DNA of 64,000 nt from Diplonema japonicum (taxonomy: Eukaryota; Euglenozoa; Diplonemea; Diplonemida; Diplonemidae): contig OZ025701.1 of assembly GCA_964019335.1 (NCBI GenBank), positions 358,238-422,237 of the forward strand. Reading direction: 5' to 3'. Of the stretch, positions 62,224-64,000 are shown piece by piece (position 1 is the stretch's first letter; every line of letters starts with the position of its first letter). Below the pieces are notes generated by a model. The model did not search any database and was not told the DNA's origin. It worked only from the letters and a program-made list of their open reading frames with translations. The position numbers were made by a program, and so were the translations under genes.

Positions 62224-63604
62224 TCATTTCGGCGGCGGGGGTGGCACAGCGCTGTGCGGCGGAGGAGGGATGCTAGGCGGCGCAGGTTGGACTGGCTGCC
62301 CGGGTGGCGGAGGTGGTGGTATGCCAGGCATAGGTGGCGGCGGCACATCAGACAGGGGAGGAGGTGCTCCTGCTGCGGCAGGCGGCATGCCAGGCGGCAG
62401 AGGCTGCCCAACCGGGGCCGGGAAGGGAGGCGGCATCCCGGGCATCCCCATTGGCGGGGGCATCCCAGGCATCCCCATTGGAGGCATCCCAGGGAACCCG
62501 GGGAACCCAGACGGGGGCATCCCAGGCATTCCGGGGTGAGCAGGCATCCCGGGCATGCCAGGCGGCATCCCTAGAGGCATGCCAGGTGGAACATGCATCC
62601 CAGGCGGAGGAGGCATCATGCCGGGGGGCATGGGCATGCCCGGAGGCATGCCAGGTGTTGTAGAAGGAGGAAGCGGCATGCCTGGGGGCATAGGCATCCC
62701 AGGGGGCATGCCGGGGGGTAGGGGCATGCCAGGAGGCATGCCTGGGGGGGGTGGAATGAGCCCAGGTGTTGATGAGCCGCCTGCATTGAACGTGGGAGCC
62801 TGCTGCATGGCAGATATCTGTTTTCTCTTTTTTTATTTTTTTCCCTTAACATACCGCTGCGTCGTCTGCAGGGCCGCTCACGGGAGCACCAGGACCGTCA
62901 CTGAAGTACTTGTTGGCTTGCGGTGTCTTGGCATCCTCAGGTTGGACGCTGCTGACGCTCGACGCCAGGAAACGCTCGGAATCAGTACCGTGCCGTTCCT
63001 TTCCGTCTCTTTTGAGAGCATACTGGAGTTGCACCTTCTTGTTCATCAGGAAGCGGTTGTTCATGGCCTGCGTGTGTGGTGTGTGGTGTGGTGTTCCACC
63101 CGACTAACATACATCGATCGCTTGATCAGCTGCTTCGAACGATTCAAAAGACACAAAACCAAAGCCCTTGCTCCCCCCTGTGTCGTCCCGCGCAATCTTG
63201 GGCTGTGCTGACACACCACCGAATGAACTGAACGTCTCCGAGAGCAGCTTCTCATCAACATCAGGGTCCAGGTTCCCAACGAAGATGTTGGCCCCGATGT
63301 CGACGTGCTGTGCAGTGCCCTCTGTGTTCACCTTGGACAGCCGCAGGGGCTTCCCCAGCAGCTTCACCATGTTCATAACCTTCTGCGCATAGTTGCAGTC
63401 TTCTTCCATCTTAAACTCCACGAACGCGGTCCCCTGCGAGTTCCCTGTCTCCTTGTCCTTCATGATGTGCACGGAGTTCACAGGGCCCGCTTGGATCATC
63501 AGCTCCCATAGCAGCTCCTCTTCACAGTCGGGGTCTAGATTCGATACTCGCAGTGTGGCATCCTCGTTGTGCTCCTCGATGAGCCCAAATGCTGTGGCAG
63601 CCAT
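62224..63604 (-). CDS. SF3B4: Splicing factor 3B subunit 4 (SF3B4/SAP49), three exons
   Basis: Exons 63604-63113, 63067-62855 and 62817-62224 join across introns of 45 and 37 nt (GTATGT...CGCAG and GTATGT...AACAG, both phase 0) to 432 aa, close to the human length. Two RRMs are present. RRM1 (about 15-95) has ATLRVSNLDPDCEEELLWELMIQAGPV and GTAFVEF; RRM2 (about 105-180) has ANIFVGNLDPDVDEKLLSETFSSFG and GFGFVSFESF. The segment after RRM2 (YALKRDGKERHG) matches the family. The C-terminal 200 residues are a Pro/Gly/Met repeat region (PPGMPPGMP). SF3B4 is part of the U2 snRNP SF3b complex that contacts pre-mRNA at the branch site, consistent with a working spliceosome in this organism. Confidence 0.95.
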
Positions 63605-63760
63605 GTGGTCCACCTTGTTGTGATGTAATGAAAAAGCCCACTAGAAGGGAAGGGGGGGGAGAAAAAGAAAACAACCCCATAATGTGATATCATCCCCCCC
63701 CTCCCCCTCCCCCCCATGACACAAAAACAAAAAAAAAAAAAAAAAACAAAGCCCTAGCGC

Positions 63761-64000
63761 TTACGACCTACCGAAGTGGCTGAGGATCATGTCGAGGGCC
63801 TTGGACTTCTCACCGTAGTCAGTCACCGCCACGCACGAGGCGCCGATGACCTTCTTGATGTTGGCGGCCTGGTCGTACTTGGCAAGACCAACCCACTCGC
63901 CGAGCTTCTTCTTCTCGGGGACCTTGATGAGGTCGATGCCGTGCTCGGTGCAGAGGGCCTCGATCAGGGCGGTGTAGGCACCCTCGTTACAGTCCTCGGC
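63761..64000 (-). CDS. RPS12: 40S ribosomal protein eS12, C-terminal part
   Basis: 79 codons run from the window edge to a TAA at 63761-63763. The sequence has the eS12 core: GAYTALIEALCTEHGIDLIKV, KKLGEWVGLAKYDQ, IGASCVAVTDYGEKS, and a short tail. About 60 N-terminal residues lie outside the window. Codon use is strongly GC3-biased, as expected of a highly expressed gene. The product is a structural component of the small ribosomal subunit. Confidence 0.95.
   Translation of the reverse strand, partial: AEDCNEGAYTALIEALCTEHGIDLIKVPEKKKLGEWVGLAKYDQAANIKKVIGASCVAVTDYGEKSKALDMILSHFGRS

Overview
The window is eukaryotic nuclear DNA from a flagellated protist. Every gene I can support (about 28) lies on the minus strand, so gene order reads from the right edge to the left. 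Coding sequence is GC-balanced. Introns and spacers are full of long A/T and G/C homopolymers. Most genes are intronless or carry very short spliceosomal introns (33-59 nt, usually GTATG...CAG and mostly phase 0). Three things point to Euglenozoa: strict co-orientation over 64 kb, a BILBO1-like flagellar-pocket-collar protein and a kinetoplastid-style calpain-like protein. Because introns are common, a diplonemid-like lineage fits better than a kinetoplastid. The lineage is inference, not proof.

Right to left, 64000-54300 holds the C-terminus of ribosomal protein eS12, splicing factor SF3B4 (3 exons), a small Lys-rich coiled-coil protein, the BILBO1-like protein, and a four-domain voltage-gated Ca2+ channel that ends in an IQ motif and two WW domains. 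54000-43000 holds a 2.4-kresidue type I surface protein (Cys-rich modules, Calx-beta-like domain, Ser/Thr-Pro stalk, tandem VRD modules, one membrane span), a cathepsin L-like protease, a degenerate Nudix protein and a Golgi-type glycosyltransferase. 42500-33000 holds two tandem paralogues with CAP, EF-hand and ADP-ribosyltransferase (ART) domains, then a giant EF-hand/WD40 protein. 33000-25500 holds a glycine-zipper protein, a SPRY protein, a DUF971 protein, a small unknown, ornithine decarboxylase (5 exons, one intron being a 1-kb TIR element), an EF-hand protein and a small membrane protein. 24800-17300 is an ankyrin cluster, including a pseudokinase-ART-ankyrin fusion and a near-identical 994-bp duplication. 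16600-1 holds a WDR93-like protein, an alpha-helical-repeat protein, a coiled-coil protein, a TRM9-type tRNA methyltransferase, the calpain-like protein, a VWA/UVR/F-box/UBA protein and, at the left edge, a LOTUS-ankyrin protein.

Two themes stand out. Several genes are flagellar or ciliary by family (BILBO1-like, WDR93-like, EF-hand/WD40, Ca2+ channel, calpain-like). Separately, three intracellular-type ART genes in two architectures sit within 20 kb, together with ankyrin paralogues, a pseudokinase and a Nudix fold without catalytic residues. That is the best candidate for an undescribed ADP-ribosylation-based signalling or defence system.
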